A stretch of DNA of 31,369 nucleotides from Scatosoma sp045645245 (GCA_045645245.1 JAZRIK010000076.1:1-31369), one strand, 5' to 3'. Positions 7,793 through 16,551 are shown, counted from the stretch's first letter. Translations and numbers: made by a program. The notes: generated by a model not told the origin, from the letters alone.

Positions 7793-9967
7793 TTAACTCA
7801 AATTTGTAGGATTTTCTTCTACGGAAACGAGTACGTCTCTCGTTCTCGCCGCCGCGCAAATTTCATAGATTTGCGGTAAAATACTCGTATTAGATAACCG
7901 CATCAGTACCTGATAACGGAATTTGTTTTGAATACGCTTGATGGGGGCGCGCATCTTGTTAAAGAATAAAAATTTGTCCATATTTTCGTTATACAGCGTT
8001 TCCAGCTCCCCATACGCCTGCCGTAAAACTTCCAGCGTTTTTTTATCGTCTTCACCCGTGACAAGCACCCGCACGATTTTGGAAAAGGGCGGGAACGCCA
8101 TCGCCGCGCGCAAGGATATTTCATTTTGATAAAATCCTTCAAAGTCGTAATCGATTGCATACCGCAGCACTTCGTTTTCAGGGTCGAACGTTTGCAAAAC
8201 CACCTTTCCTTTTTCTTCCGCTCTGCCACTTCTGCCCGCTACCTGCGTGAGTAGCTGGAACGTCCGCTCGCCGCTGCGATAATCGGAAAAATGCAAGCTC
8301 ATATCCGCGTCGAGTATGCCTACCAACGTGACGGACGGAAAATCGTGTCCTTTGGCAATCATTTGCGTCCCCACGAGTATATCCGCTTGCTTTTCGCCGA
8401 ACGCTTTCAAAATTTTATAATGTCCTTCTTTTCCGCTCGTGGTATCGTTATCCATACGCAAAATCCGCGCCGACGGATACAGCTTTTGCAAATCGGCGAC
8501 AATGCGCTGCGTACCTGTGCCAGCGTACGAGAGCTTTTTACTCCCGCAGTCTGGACAAGCGGAAAGCATTCCGTATCTCGTGCCGCAATAATGGCATTTT
8601 AAGCAATCTTCGTCGCGATGATAGGTCAGCGAAACGTCGCACGCTTCGCACTTTGCCACGTATCCGCATTCTTTACAAATAACCGTTTGCGAATATCCCC
8701 TGCGGTTCAAAAACAAAATCGCTTGCTTGTCGGTTGCAAGGCATTTTTCTATCTCTTCTTTGAGCGCGGAAGAAAACGCCGAGTTATTCCCCCTGCGCAC
8801 TTCCCTGCGCATATCCGCAATGATAATTTCAGGCAGCGGTTTTTGATTAATTCGCTTTTCCAGCCGAATGAGCGAAAACTCCCCTTCCTTGGCTTTTTTA
8901 TACGTTTCTACCGACGGCGTTGCGCTGCCCAAAACCAGCTTACACTTATTGCGTTTCGCACGCAAAAGCGCGATGTCGAACGTGTTGTATCTGGGCGCAG
9001 TTTCGCTAAAATAGCTGCTGTCGTGTTCTTCGTCAATAATGATAACGCCCAAGTTTTCCAAGGGCGCAAAAATAGCACTCCGCGCACCGATGGCAATTTT
9101 CGCTTCGCCCGTGCGCAACCGCCACCACTCGTCAAATCGCTCGCCTGCGGAAAGCCCGCTATGCAAAATCGCCGCGTTTTTCCCAAAACGAGCGCGAAGC
9201 TGAGCAAGCATTTGCGGGGTAAGCGAAATTTCGGGTACGAGAAAGATAGAGCTTTTGCCTTCTTTCAAGCATTTCGCTATCAAGGTTAAATAAATTTCCG
9301 TTTTCCCGCTGCCCGTCACGCCGTGAATAAGCTGCACCGTCCGCGCATCGGAAACGATGGTGTTGACCGCGCGCTGCTGATCGTCCGTCAACACACGCGG
9401 AAGAGAAATTTCGTCTAAATTTTTATACGGGTCGCGTAAAATTTGCTCACTCGTGATTTGCACGTAGCCCTTTTTAACAAGTCCGTTCAATCCGCCGGGG
9501 AATTTTTCGTTTAAGCGCGCGCATTCGGTTTTTCCGTTTTCCGATAAATACTGCGCCGCGCCCCATTGATTTTTCGCCGACTTGACCAGCTTCATTTCGT
9601 CTATCGGCACAAGCAGCTGTGCATAATTTTTGGTAAGCTCTCTCACCTTACCCGTCCGCATTTCCGCAGGCAAAAACAGCCGCAGTGTAAGCGCCTTGGG
9701 TACGCGGTATCGCGCCGTAATTTTTTCCGCCAAAGCCAAACACTCTTCGCTTAAAGCGGGCAATTCGTCTTCGCTGGGTAAAATACTTTTGAGCTTTTCA
9801 ATCGGATAATCGGATTTTTCTTTGATTTTCATCACAAATCCGCAAACGATTTTGCCCCCGAACGGCGCGCGAACTCGACTGCCCACGACGGTATTTTCGT
9901 CGCACAGATAATCGAAAATTCTATCCGTTTCGCTGGACGCAACGTCCACGATTACTTCTGCAATCAT
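7793..9967 (-). CDS. priA: Primosomal replication restart helicase PriA
   Basis: A 3'-5' DExH helicase that binds stalled or repaired forks and starts replisome reloading. With the ATG at 9967 it has 724 residues. In order: an N-terminal 3' DNA-binding domain (VDVASSETDRIFDY), the Walker A loop GVTGSGKT near 216-223, the Walker B box DEEH near 312-315, a zinc-binding insert with eight cysteines in four CxxC pairs (CKECGY to CPDCGS, about 440-480), and a helicase C domain (GTQMIAKGHDFP, QVAGRSGR). I prefer this ATG because AAAGGAG lies eight bases upstream; the GTG at 9976 would overlap that ribosome site. Confidence 0.96.
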   Translation of the reverse strand: MIAEVIVDVASSETDRIFDYLCDENTVVGSRVRAPFGGKIVCGFVMKIKEKSDYPIEKLKSILPSEDELPALSEECLALAEKITARYRVPKALTLRLFLPAEMRTGKVRELTKNYAQLLVPIDEMKLVKSAKNQWGAAQYLSENGKTECARLNEKFPGGLNGLVKKGYVQITSEQILRDPYKNLDEISLPRVLTDDQQRAVNTIVSDARTVQLIHGVTGSGKTEIYLTLIAKCLKEGKSSIFLVPEISLTPQMLAQLRARFGKNAAILHSGLSAGERFDEWWRLRTGEAKIAIGARSAIFAPLENLGVIIIDEEHDSSYFSETAPRYNTFDIALLRAKRNKCKLVLGSATPSVETYKKAKEGEFSLIRLEKRINQKPLPEIIIADMRREVRRGNNSAFSSALKEEIEKCLATDKQAILFLNRRGYSQTVICKECGYVAKCEACDVSLTYHRDEDCLKCHYCGTRYGMLSACPDCGSKKLSYAGTGTQRIVADLQKLYPSARILRMDNDTTSGKEGHYKILKAFGEKQADILVGTQMIAKGHDFPSVTLVGILDADMSLHFSDYRSGERTFQLLTQVAGRSGRAEEKGKVVLQTFDPENEVLRYAIDYDFEGFYQNEISLRAAMAFPPFSKIVRVLVTGEDDKKTLEVLRQAYGELETLYNENMDKFLFFNKMRAPIKRIQNKFRYQVLMRLSNTSILPQIYEICAAARTRDVLVSVEENPTNLS

Positions 9968-10025
9968 CGGCTTCACTCCTTTTGAAGTATGTATATTTTA
10001 CCCACGCGCAAACGACGCTAAAAGC

Positions 10026-10054
10026 AAAATTGCCTCACGGCGAGGCAATTTTTT
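10026..10054. terminator. Hairpin terminator-like element between rpoZ and priA
   Basis: An 11-bp perfect stem (10026-10036 with 10042-10052) around a 5-base loop has T-tracts on both sides: four T in the minus direction and six in the plus direction. On minus it begins ten bases after the rpoZ stop, inside the operon, so it may lower transcription of priA and later genes or mark a processing site. No promoter consensus is evident in the 50 bases before priA. Confidence 0.6.
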
Positions 10055-10061
10055 GTTAGCA

Positions 10062-10283
10062 TTAGTCTTTTGCAATAACAACTTTTCCGTCTGCAATATC
10101 CTTGCACGCGGTCAAAAGCTCTTTGTCCTTGCCCGTCGAATCTACCACGCCCGCGTTTCTTTCCGTTTCGATAATTTGGCGTGCGCGTTTCGCTGCAATC
10201 GTGCAAAGCGCATAACGGCTAATCGGTTCTTCCTCCGTTCCTAATTTTCTGATCATTACGTCAACAGAAGGTTCGTTAATCAT
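10062..10283 (-). CDS. rpoZ: DNA-directed RNA polymerase omega subunit
   Basis: A 73-residue omega subunit that helps assemble and stabilise the beta' subunit of RNA polymerase. The family signature SRYALCTIAAKRARQI lies near residues 22-37, preceded by the N-terminal INEPSVDVMIRKLG. Length is normal for Clostridia. The ribosome site AAAGGAG lies nine bases before the ATG. It follows gmk by about 50 bases, as in Bacillus and Clostridium; the coaBC gene that follows it in Bacillus is absent. Confidence 0.93.
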   Translation of the reverse strand: MINEPSVDVMIRKLGTEEEPISRYALCTIAAKRARQIIETERNAGVVDSTGKDKELLTACKDIADGKVVIAKD

Positions 10284-10335
10284 ATTTTTTCACTCCTTTA
10301 TTGTGTTTTTTTAATTTTATTTACAAAGCGGCAAC

Positions 10336-10884
10336 TTATTTACCGTCAATGATGTTTTCCAGCGTTTTAATTGCCGTTTCCAAATCGTCGTTGACAATCA
10401 CGTAATCGTATTCGTCTATATGCGAAAGCTCGTATTCCATTCTCGCAAGCCGTCCTTCAATTTGCGCGTCCGTTTCCGACCCGCGCCCTGATAAACGGCG
10501 TTTGAGTTCTTCTATCGACGGCGGTACCACCATAACGAGTACGCATTCGGGAAACGTTTCCTTGGCTTTTTTCGCGCCCACTACGTCGATTTCCATAATC
10601 ACGCATTTTTCTTTGAGCGTTTCTCGAACGAATGATTTGGGCGTACCGTAATAGTTGCCGAAATGCTCGTCGTATTCTAAAAAATCCCCTTCGTCGATAC
10701 GGCGTAAAAATTCTTCCTTGGGTAAAAAGAAATAATGCTTGCCGTGCACTTCGCCTTCTCTGGGCGGACGCGTCGTGCAGGACACCGATTCCACTACGTC
10801 GGCGCGCCGTGCAATCAGCGTTTTTACCATCGTGCCTTTGCCAACCCCCGACGGGCCGGATACCGCTAATAAAACTCCCTTCAT
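10336..10884 (-). CDS. gmk: Guanylate kinase
   Basis: Phosphorylates GMP to GDP with ATP. The P-loop SGPSGVGKGT is at residues 9-18; the GMP-binding region follows (TTRPPREGEVHGKHYFF, with an EYDEHFGNYYGTP segment), and the lid has RLSGRGSETDAQIEGRL. At 182 residues it is somewhat shorter than the usual about 200, mostly at the C-terminus, but no functional segment is missing. It sits between yicC (20 bases upstream) and rpoZ. Confidence 0.96.
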   Translation of the reverse strand: MKGVLLAVSGPSGVGKGTMVKTLIARRADVVESVSCTTRPPREGEVHGKHYFFLPKEEFLRRIDEGDFLEYDEHFGNYYGTPKSFVRETLKEKCVIMEIDVVGAKKAKETFPECVLVMVVPPSIEELKRRLSGRGSETDAQIEGRLARMEYELSHIDEYDYVIVNDDLETAIKTLENIIDGK

Positions 10885-10904
10885 CGCTGTCTTCTCTTTC
10901 GTTT

Positions 10905-11780
10905 TTATTCTACGTTTTGCACTTGTTCACGAATTTTTTCAATTTCGTTTTTGAGTGCCAAACCAAGTTTCGTAATTTCCACGTCGTTGCTCTTGGAGCA
11001 AGTAGTATTTGCTTCGCGGTTAAACTCCTGCACCAAAAAGTCGAGCTTTCTGCCCACTACGCCTTCTTGGCAAATGGTACGGAATTGTTCGATATGCGAG
11101 CGCAAACGGGTGAGCTCTTCGTCGATATTGCTCTTGTCCGTAAAGATAGCCACTTCCGTCAAAATACGGCTTTCTTCAATATTTGCGCCGTCCAAATACT
11201 CTTTTACGCGGCTGGTCAAGCGTTCCTTATACGCCGCCGCCACCAGCGGTGCGCGCGCGGATACTTTTTCCACCAAATTTTCAATTTCCTGCATACGCGC
11301 AAGCATATCCGCCTGCAATTTTTCCCCTTCGATTTTGCGCATCGCGTTGAGATTTTCCAGCGCCGCTTTCACCGCACTCGTGAGCGCCGTCACAAGCTCT
11401 TCGTCCAGCGTTTGCGTATCTTCCGATTTCAATACTTCGGGATAGCGCAAAACGGAAGAAAGGGTAATATCGTCCGTTAAATCGGGGAACGCCGCTTTGA
11501 GTGCTTTCGCCGCCGCCACGTACGAGCTTGCAAGCGCAATATCGGTGGTCAGCGTAGCGTTCTTTTCCCGTTTGTCTTTGAGTGAAATAAACAAATCGGC
11601 GTGGCCGCGCGTGAGTTTTTCCTTGACGAGCGAACGAATGACTTCTTCGTACGCGGCAAATAATCTCGGAGCTTTTATAGACACGTCCAAGTAGCGATTA
11701 TTCACCGTTTTAATTTCACAAGTCAGCTCGATACCGCCTTGATCGTACGCGCCTTTGCCGTACCCCGTCATACTCCACAT
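10905..11780 (-). CDS. yicC: YicC/YloC family endoribonuclease
   Basis: A 291-residue protein starting MWSMTGYGKG, the family hallmark, with a YicC N-terminal domain (VNNRYLDVSIKAPRL) and a DUF1908 C-terminal domain ending in the near-invariant FLVQEFNREANTTCSKSND segment. E. coli YicC is an endoribonuclease acting on small RNAs; the Bacillus orthologue precedes gmk. The ATG at 11780 is favoured over an upstream in-frame ATG at 11843: it has AAGGTG seven bases upstream, and 11843 lies upstream of the predicted transcription start. This is the first gene of the long housekeeping operon. The remA gene, often found between yicC and gmk, is missing. Confidence 0.93.
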   Translation of the reverse strand: MWSMTGYGKGAYDQGGIELTCEIKTVNNRYLDVSIKAPRLFAAYEEVIRSLVKEKLTRGHADLFISLKDKREKNATLTTDIALASSYVAAAKALKAAFPDLTDDITLSSVLRYPEVLKSEDTQTLDEELVTALTSAVKAALENLNAMRKIEGEKLQADMLARMQEIENLVEKVSARAPLVAAAYKERLTSRVKEYLDGANIEESRILTEVAIFTDKSNIDEELTRLRSHIEQFRTICQEGVVGRKLDFLVQEFNREANTTCSKSNDVEITKLGLALKNEIEKIREQVQNVE

Positions 11781-11831
11781 ACTTTGCACCTTCTTTTGCC
11801 ATTGATTTTTACCCAAATTACGAGTTATATC

Positions 11832-11860
11832 ATTATAGCACACCTTTTGAAAAATTTCAA
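11832..11860 (-). promoter_or_regulatory. Promoter of the yicC-to-MATE operon
   Basis: On minus, -35 TTGAAA (11855-11860), 17 bp, -10 TATAAT (11832-11837). Transcription should start near 11825, giving a leader of about 45 bases to the yicC ATG. It is the only strong promoter I see for the eleven genes ending at 1345. Confidence 0.8.
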
Positions 11861-11958
11861 GCGGTCACTGACAACTTTTTTCATCTTTTTGGTAAATTTT
11901 TATAATTTATTATAAACCCAACCTATTTGTAGCCGTTTTTTCGTCCTTTTATACACGC

Positions 11959-11991
11959 AAAAACGCGCACGGTCAACCGTACGCGTTTTTT
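11959..11991 (-). terminator. Rho-independent terminator after ligA
   Basis: The stem AACGCG...CGCGTT continues past one C-A mismatch into ACGG/CCGT around a TCAA loop. In the minus direction it ends in five T (A11959-A11963 on plus). It starts 14 bases after the ligA stop and isolates pcrA-ligA from the yicC operon. Confidence 0.82.
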
Positions 11992-12004
11992 ATCGATTAT
12001 TTTT

Positions 12005-13963
12005 TTATTCTTTGAGCATTTCCGCAAACGTTTCTTCGTCGATTACTTTGATACCGAGCTTGCGCGCTTTATCCAATTTGCTGCCCGCTTCCGCCCCTGC
12101 GATAACCAGAGTGGTTTTATTCGTCACGGACGATCCGCACACGCCGCCCCGCTCTTCGATTAATTTTTGCGCTTCGCTGCGCTTAAAGCTGACCAGCGAG
12201 CCGGTCAATACCACCGTTTCGCCGGAAAATACGCCTTGCTTTTTCTCACTTGACCAAACGGGAAACACGCCTACTTGCTTCAAAGCGGCAAGCTCTTGCA
12301 AATTATTCTCGTCTTGGAAAAACGCCAAAATATCGTTTGCGGTAATTTCGCCTACGTTGTCGAGTGCAATCAGCTCTTCTTTGGTCGCTTTTTGTAAATT
12401 TTCCAAGCTGCCAAATCGGCTTGCAAGGTCCTTCGCCGCAACCCTGCCTACCCCGTCGATGCCGATTGCGAAGATAAACGCGTCTAATTTGGGCGTTTTA
12501 CTTTTTTCAATCGCGGTAAGCAAATTTTTGATTTTTTTATCCTTGAACCCTTCCAAAATAAGCAAATCGTCCGCGGTAAGCTTATACAAATCGGAAAAGT
12601 TTTTCACGCCCCGTTTTTCCACCAACGCAAGCGCGGTGCTTTCGGAAAGTCCTTCGATGTCCATCGCGTTTTTGCTTGCATAGTGATCCAGCTTTGCCAC
12701 AATCCGCGGCACGCAATTCACGTTGGGACAGAATAGATGCGCGCCCGTTTCTTCTAAAACGTAGCCGCACGCAGGGCAAATATTCGGCTTTTCAATTTCC
12801 TTGCTGTTTTCGTTATGCTCGGTCGCACCCAAAATTTCGGGAATGACTTCGTTGGAACGGCGCACGAGTACGCGCGAGCCGATTTTTACGTCTTTCCGTA
12901 AAATATCGCCGTAATTATTTAAGGTGGCTCTTGCAACCGTCACTCCACCCAAATCGACGGAGTCAAGCAGGGCAAGCGGGGTTAATTTCCCCGTTCTGCC
13001 CACCTGCCAAATAACGTCCTTGACGATGGTCGTCACTTCTTCCGCTTCGAACTTGTACGCCATCGCCCAGCGGGGGAATTTGTCGGTAAAGCCCATCTCT
13101 TCGCGCACGCTCGGCTCGTTTACTTTGATAACCGCGCCGTCGGTGAGTACGTCGATTTCTTTGCGCTGTTTTTCAATTTCCGCAACCGCCGCGACCACTT
13201 CTTCCGCCGTTTGACAAACGCGGAAATAAGGAAACACCTTAAACCCTTGCGCCACCAAAAATTCGTGCGCGGCAACCTGCGACATTTCTTCGCCGTCGGA
13301 AAGATAATTCACGTCGTAAAAATAAATATCCGGTTTGCGCTGTTTGGTAATTTTCGGGTCTAAATTTCGTATCGCCCCTGCCGCCGCGTTGCGCGCGTTT
13401 TTGAGCGGCTCACTCGCCGTTTTGTTATATTCGTCTAATACTGATAAACGAATAACCGCTTCGCCGCGCACTTCCAAAGTACCTTGATAATCGATGGTTA
13501 AAGGGAACGAGTGAATGGTCAAAACCTGCGCCGTCACGTCCTCGCCTACTACGCCGTTGCCGCGCGTGGTTGCACGGATAAACTTACCTTTATCGTAGGT
13601 TAAGCACACGGTCAAGCCGTCAAATTTATACTCTACCGTATAGCTTGAACGCATACCTGCCCCCATCGTTGCCTTTTCCACGCGGGTAGTAAACGCCGTC
13701 AGCTCTTCTTGCGTCACGCATTTATCTAAACTAAAAAGTCGGGCGATATGCACGTGCTTTTCAAACCCTTTGATCGGCTCGCCGCCAACGCGCTTGGTCG
13801 GGCTGTCGTCTAAAACGACGCCCGTTTCTTCTTCGAGCTTTTTCAGCTCGTCATACAACGCGTCGTATTCTTTATCCGACACCGTAGGGTTGTCCAGCAC
13901 GTAATATTCGTGCGCCCATTTGTTGAGAATATTTACAAGTTCTCTTTGTCTTTGTTGCATCAT
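12005..13963 (-). CDS. ligA: NAD+-dependent DNA ligase LigA
   Basis: Seals nicks in duplex DNA using NAD+. The 652-residue protein has the full domain order: NAD-binding Ia (HEYYVLDNPTVSDKEYD), adenylation domain with catalytic K113 in EYKFDG, OB-fold, a four-cysteine zinc finger (CPACGY and CPNVNC, near 395-420), helix-hairpin-helix repeats (AIGIDGVGRVAAKDLA, DNVGEITANDI) and a C-terminal BRCT domain (about 575-652). Two consecutive ATG codons (13961-13963 and 13958-13960) follow AAGGAT; either may be used. It lies downstream of pcrA, a common pairing, but here a palindromic repeat fills the gap and no clear ligA promoter is seen. Confidence 0.97.
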   Translation of the reverse strand: MMQQRQRELVNILNKWAHEYYVLDNPTVSDKEYDALYDELKKLEEETGVVLDDSPTKRVGGEPIKGFEKHVHIARLFSLDKCVTQEELTAFTTRVEKATMGAGMRSSYTVEYKFDGLTVCLTYDKGKFIRATTRGNGVVGEDVTAQVLTIHSFPLTIDYQGTLEVRGEAVIRLSVLDEYNKTASEPLKNARNAAAGAIRNLDPKITKQRKPDIYFYDVNYLSDGEEMSQVAAHEFLVAQGFKVFPYFRVCQTAEEVVAAVAEIEKQRKEIDVLTDGAVIKVNEPSVREEMGFTDKFPRWAMAYKFEAEEVTTIVKDVIWQVGRTGKLTPLALLDSVDLGGVTVARATLNNYGDILRKDVKIGSRVLVRRSNEVIPEILGATEHNENSKEIEKPNICPACGYVLEETGAHLFCPNVNCVPRIVAKLDHYASKNAMDIEGLSESTALALVEKRGVKNFSDLYKLTADDLLILEGFKDKKIKNLLTAIEKSKTPKLDAFIFAIGIDGVGRVAAKDLASRFGSLENLQKATKEELIALDNVGEITANDILAFFQDENNLQELAALKQVGVFPVWSSEKKQGVFSGETVVLTGSLVSFKRSEAQKLIEERGGVCGSSVTNKTTLVIAGAEAGSKLDKARKLGIKVIDEETFAEMLKE

Positions 13964-14006
13964 TTTATCCTTATCATAGAGTTTTGTCGAGTAATATTGT
14001 ATAGCC

Positions 14007-14128
14007 GTAAACGTTCAAATGCGAGTAAGACAAGGCGTTGCGAGCACGGTGCAGGGAGCGTACTTGGGGTACGTGACCAAAACGCGCGGAGCAACAACGT
14101 AGCAAAAGCGAAGTATTTCAACGTTTAC
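14007..14128. repeat. Long imperfect palindromic repeat, MITE/REP-like, at the pcrA-ligA junction
   Basis: A 122-base element bounded by a perfect 9-base terminal inverted repeat, GTAAACGTT (14007-14015) and AACGTTTAC (14120-14128). Complementarity continues inwards with interruptions (AAAT, then GCGTTG against ACGTTG) to a central GTAC-spaced hairpin near 14060-14073. It has no ORF and no T-tract, and is richer in GC than the flanking intergenic DNA. The pcrA stop codon (14125-14127) lies inside the right terminal repeat. This looks like an extragenic palindromic or non-autonomous element, or a structured RNA. Only one copy is in the window, so repetitiveness in the genome is inferred. Confidence 0.6.
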
Positions 14129-16542
14129 AAAATTGTCAACGGAGCTAAATTGGCAGATAACTGCTTAATCCCCAGCCCCCCTTCAAAGGCAATATCCACA
14201 ATCATATTTGCGCCCATACCGCGCACGCCTACAATCGTACCAAAGCCAAACTTTGGATGACTGACTTTTACGCCGATTTTGAATGCGCTAACGTCCCTGC
14301 CTGCGCCCAAGGTTTTGGGTTGCGCAGGGCGGGAAATGCCGCCGTAGGTGAAACCGCCTTGCTTGCTTGTGCTTGCCGTATGCGTACTGCTTTGCGAATT
14401 GCTGGGCGCCCCGCCGTACGTTTTTCCGCCGTTCCACGCCGAGCGCGTAATGGACGAGCTTTCCCGCTCTCTATTTGCGCCGTATCCGCCGTACGAGCCG
14501 TAGCCATAACCACTTTTTTGGCTGCCGTAAGCGTTATTCGTCGCATACCTGCCCCCGCCGTATGCAGAATTCCCATACATATCCGGGTCGTCGTAATCGC
14601 CGTAGCCCATCGGGCGCAGTCGCTGTTCTTTGGGCAAATCGATAACGGAAGAAAGCTCTTTTAAGAACCTGCTTCGCGCCGTTTGCTCGCGTTTGCCGTA
14701 TAAGTATCTACTCTTGGAGCGCGTGAGATAAATGCGCTCTTTTGCACGCGTAATCGCTACGTACGTTAAACGGCGTTCTTCTTCCATTTCGTCATTGCTC
14801 ATCACCGCGCGCGATACGGGCAGAATATTTTCTTCCATTCCCACCACGAACACGCACTTAAATTCTAACCCCTTTACCGCGTGAATGGTCGCCAAGGTGA
14901 CGTAGTTGCTATCGTCCATTTCGTCGGTGTCGGACGAGAGCGTCACTTGGTTGAGATAATCGGTGAGCGTTGCATCTTTATTCAAACGGCAATAATCGTC
15001 CACGGAGTTGATAAATTCTTCGATATTTGCGCGTTTGTTGATGCTTTCGTCCGAGTCGTCCGCGTACGCTTCGCGCATACGCGTATCAATAACTACCTTT
15101 TTTACAAGCTCGTTGACGGGCATATCTTGGCTATCTAAAATCCAAGCTTTAACTGCATTTCTAAAATCGGTCAGCTTTTGCTTGGTACCGCTCGTAAAGC
15201 CCATTTCGTCCAGCTCAAAGAGTGCGTCGTAAACGGATAATTCGTTTTGGAACGCGTAGTTTTGCAGGGTTTCCACCGTTTTTGCGCCGATTCCGCGCTT
15301 GGGGAAGTTGATAATGCGCGTTGCCGCTTCGCTGTCGAACGGGTTGTTGATCAGGCGCAAATACGCCAGCATATCCTTGATTTCTTTGCGCTCGAAGAAT
15401 TTGAAGCCGCCAAACACTTTATACGGGATTCCGTCCGAAGTGAATTCTTGTTCGAACGAGCGAGTGAGTGCGTTGAGCCGCATCAAAACGGCGAAATCGG
15501 AATAGTCGTACCCACGCTCCACCAGCCGCGCGATGGCGTAGGCGATATACCGCGCTTCGCCGCTTTCTTCGTCCGCTTCGTGTACGGTGGGCTGTTCGCC
15601 GTCGTCGTTTTCCGTCCACAGCGTTTTGTCTTTTCTGCCGCGGTTGTTTTTGATGACGGTGTTGGCAAGCGTTAAAATATTTTTCGTAGAACGGTAATTG
15701 CGCTCCAGCTTAAACACCTTCGCGTTTTTGAAATCCTTTTCAAAGTGTAAAATGTTTTCGATTTTCGCCCCGCGCCAACCGTATATCGATTGATCGTCGT
15801 CGCCTACCGCAAACAAGTTGCCGTGCGCGGAAGAAAGCAATTTGATAATTTCGTATTGCACCGCGTTGGTGTCTTGGAACTCGTCCACCAAAATATAACG
15901 GAATTTCCCGCTCAAATAACCAAGCGCGTCTTCGTCCGTTTTCAAAAGCTTTCGCGTTTCGTTGAGTAAATCGTCAAAATCCAGCGCGTTGTTTTCGCGC
16001 AGGTGTTTTTGATACCGCGTATAAATTTTAACGACGTCGTCAATATCTCTATCGCCTGCGTATTCGACGCCGTATTCTTCCGGTTCCAGCCCCAGCATTT
16101 TCGCATTCGCGATATGGTATTTAACCGACTTTAATAGTTGTTCGTCGTCGTAATCGCATTCTTGGAAGGATTTTTTAATGATATTGTTGCGTTCCACTTC
16201 GCTATAAATGGAAAAGTTGGGGTGCAAGCCCGCCTGCGGCGCGTACATACGCAAAATTTTCACGCACATACTGTGGATTGTGCATACCCAAGCAGACGAA
16301 ACGTCCGCGATACGCTCCAAACGTTCTTTCATCTCGTTTGCCGCCTTGTTCGTGAACGTAATTGCCAAAATGGCATAGGCAGGTACGCGTTTATCTTCGA
16401 TAAGGTGCGCAATCCGCGACGTTAAAACGCGCGTTTTCCCACTCCCTGCGCCTGCAAGAACAAGCACCGGCCCTTCCGTTTCCAAGACCGGTTTGATTTG
16501 TTCGTCATTGAGTTGTTCTAATAATTCTCTCGTCGATATCAT
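14125..16542 (-). CDS. pcrA: ATP-dependent DNA helicase PcrA/UvrD
   Basis: An 805-residue superfamily 1A 3'-5' helicase for nucleotide excision repair, conflict resolution and RecA removal. Motif I GAGSGKT is at 31-37, motif Ia follows at ITFTNKAANEM, motif II DEFQD at 220-224, motif III GDDDQSIYGWRGA, motif IV RNYRS and motif VI YVAITRAKERIYL. The C-terminus (754-805, FKIGVKVSHPKFGFGTIVGV) is the Tudor-like PcrA tail that binds RNA polymerase. Between core and tail lies a roughly 110-residue low-complexity linker very rich in Gly, Tyr and Ser. The stop codon is supplied by the flanking repeat. No ribosome site precedes the ATG and a promoter -10 lies ten bases before it, suggesting an almost leaderless mRNA. 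Confidence 0.95.
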   Translation of the reverse strand: MISTRELLEQLNDEQIKPVLETEGPVLVLAGAGSGKTRVLTSRIAHLIEDKRVPAYAILAITFTNKAANEMKERLERIADVSSAWVCTIHSMCVKILRMYAPQAGLHPNFSIYSEVERNNIIKKSFQECDYDDEQLLKSVKYHIANAKMLGLEPEEYGVEYAGDRDIDDVVKIYTRYQKHLRENNALDFDDLLNETRKLLKTDEDALGYLSGKFRYILVDEFQDTNAVQYEIIKLLSSAHGNLFAVGDDDQSIYGWRGAKIENILHFEKDFKNAKVFKLERNYRSTKNILTLANTVIKNNRGRKDKTLWTENDDGEQPTVHEADEESGEARYIAYAIARLVERGYDYSDFAVLMRLNALTRSFEQEFTSDGIPYKVFGGFKFFERKEIKDMLAYLRLINNPFDSEAATRIINFPKRGIGAKTVETLQNYAFQNELSVYDALFELDEMGFTSGTKQKLTDFRNAVKAWILDSQDMPVNELVKKVVIDTRMREAYADDSDESINKRANIEEFINSVDDYCRLNKDATLTDYLNQVTLSSDTDEMDDSNYVTLATIHAVKGLEFKCVFVVGMEENILPVSRAVMSNDEMEEERRLTYVAITRAKERIYLTRSKSRYLYGKREQTARSRFLKELSSVIDLPKEQRLRPMGYGDYDDPDMYGNSAYGGGRYATNNAYGSQKSGYGYGSYGGYGANRERESSSITRSAWNGGKTYGGAPSNSQSSTHTASTSKQGGFTYGGISRPAQPKTLGAGRDVSAFKIGVKVSHPKFGFGTIVGVRGMGANMIVDIAFEGGLGIKQLSANLAPLTIL

Positions 16543-16551
16543 AACGAGTAT

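Noticed and set aside
8618..9289. Plus-strand frame of 223 codons opposite priA
   Set aside because: Shadow of the priA helicase core; composition follows the reverse complement of the real gene.
10632..11480. Long plus-strand frame of 282 codons opposite gmk and yicC
   Set aside because: It is an antisense shadow of two well-supported genes, spans their junction, and has no family resemblance.
11781..11843. Upstream start for yicC
   Set aside because: The ATG at 11843 lies before the expected transcription start, and family alignment begins at the internal MWSMTGYG.
13996..14136. ATTGT target-site duplication around the palindromic element
   Set aside because: The two ATTGT copies are at different distances from the element ends and a 5-mer in AT-rich DNA is easily chance.
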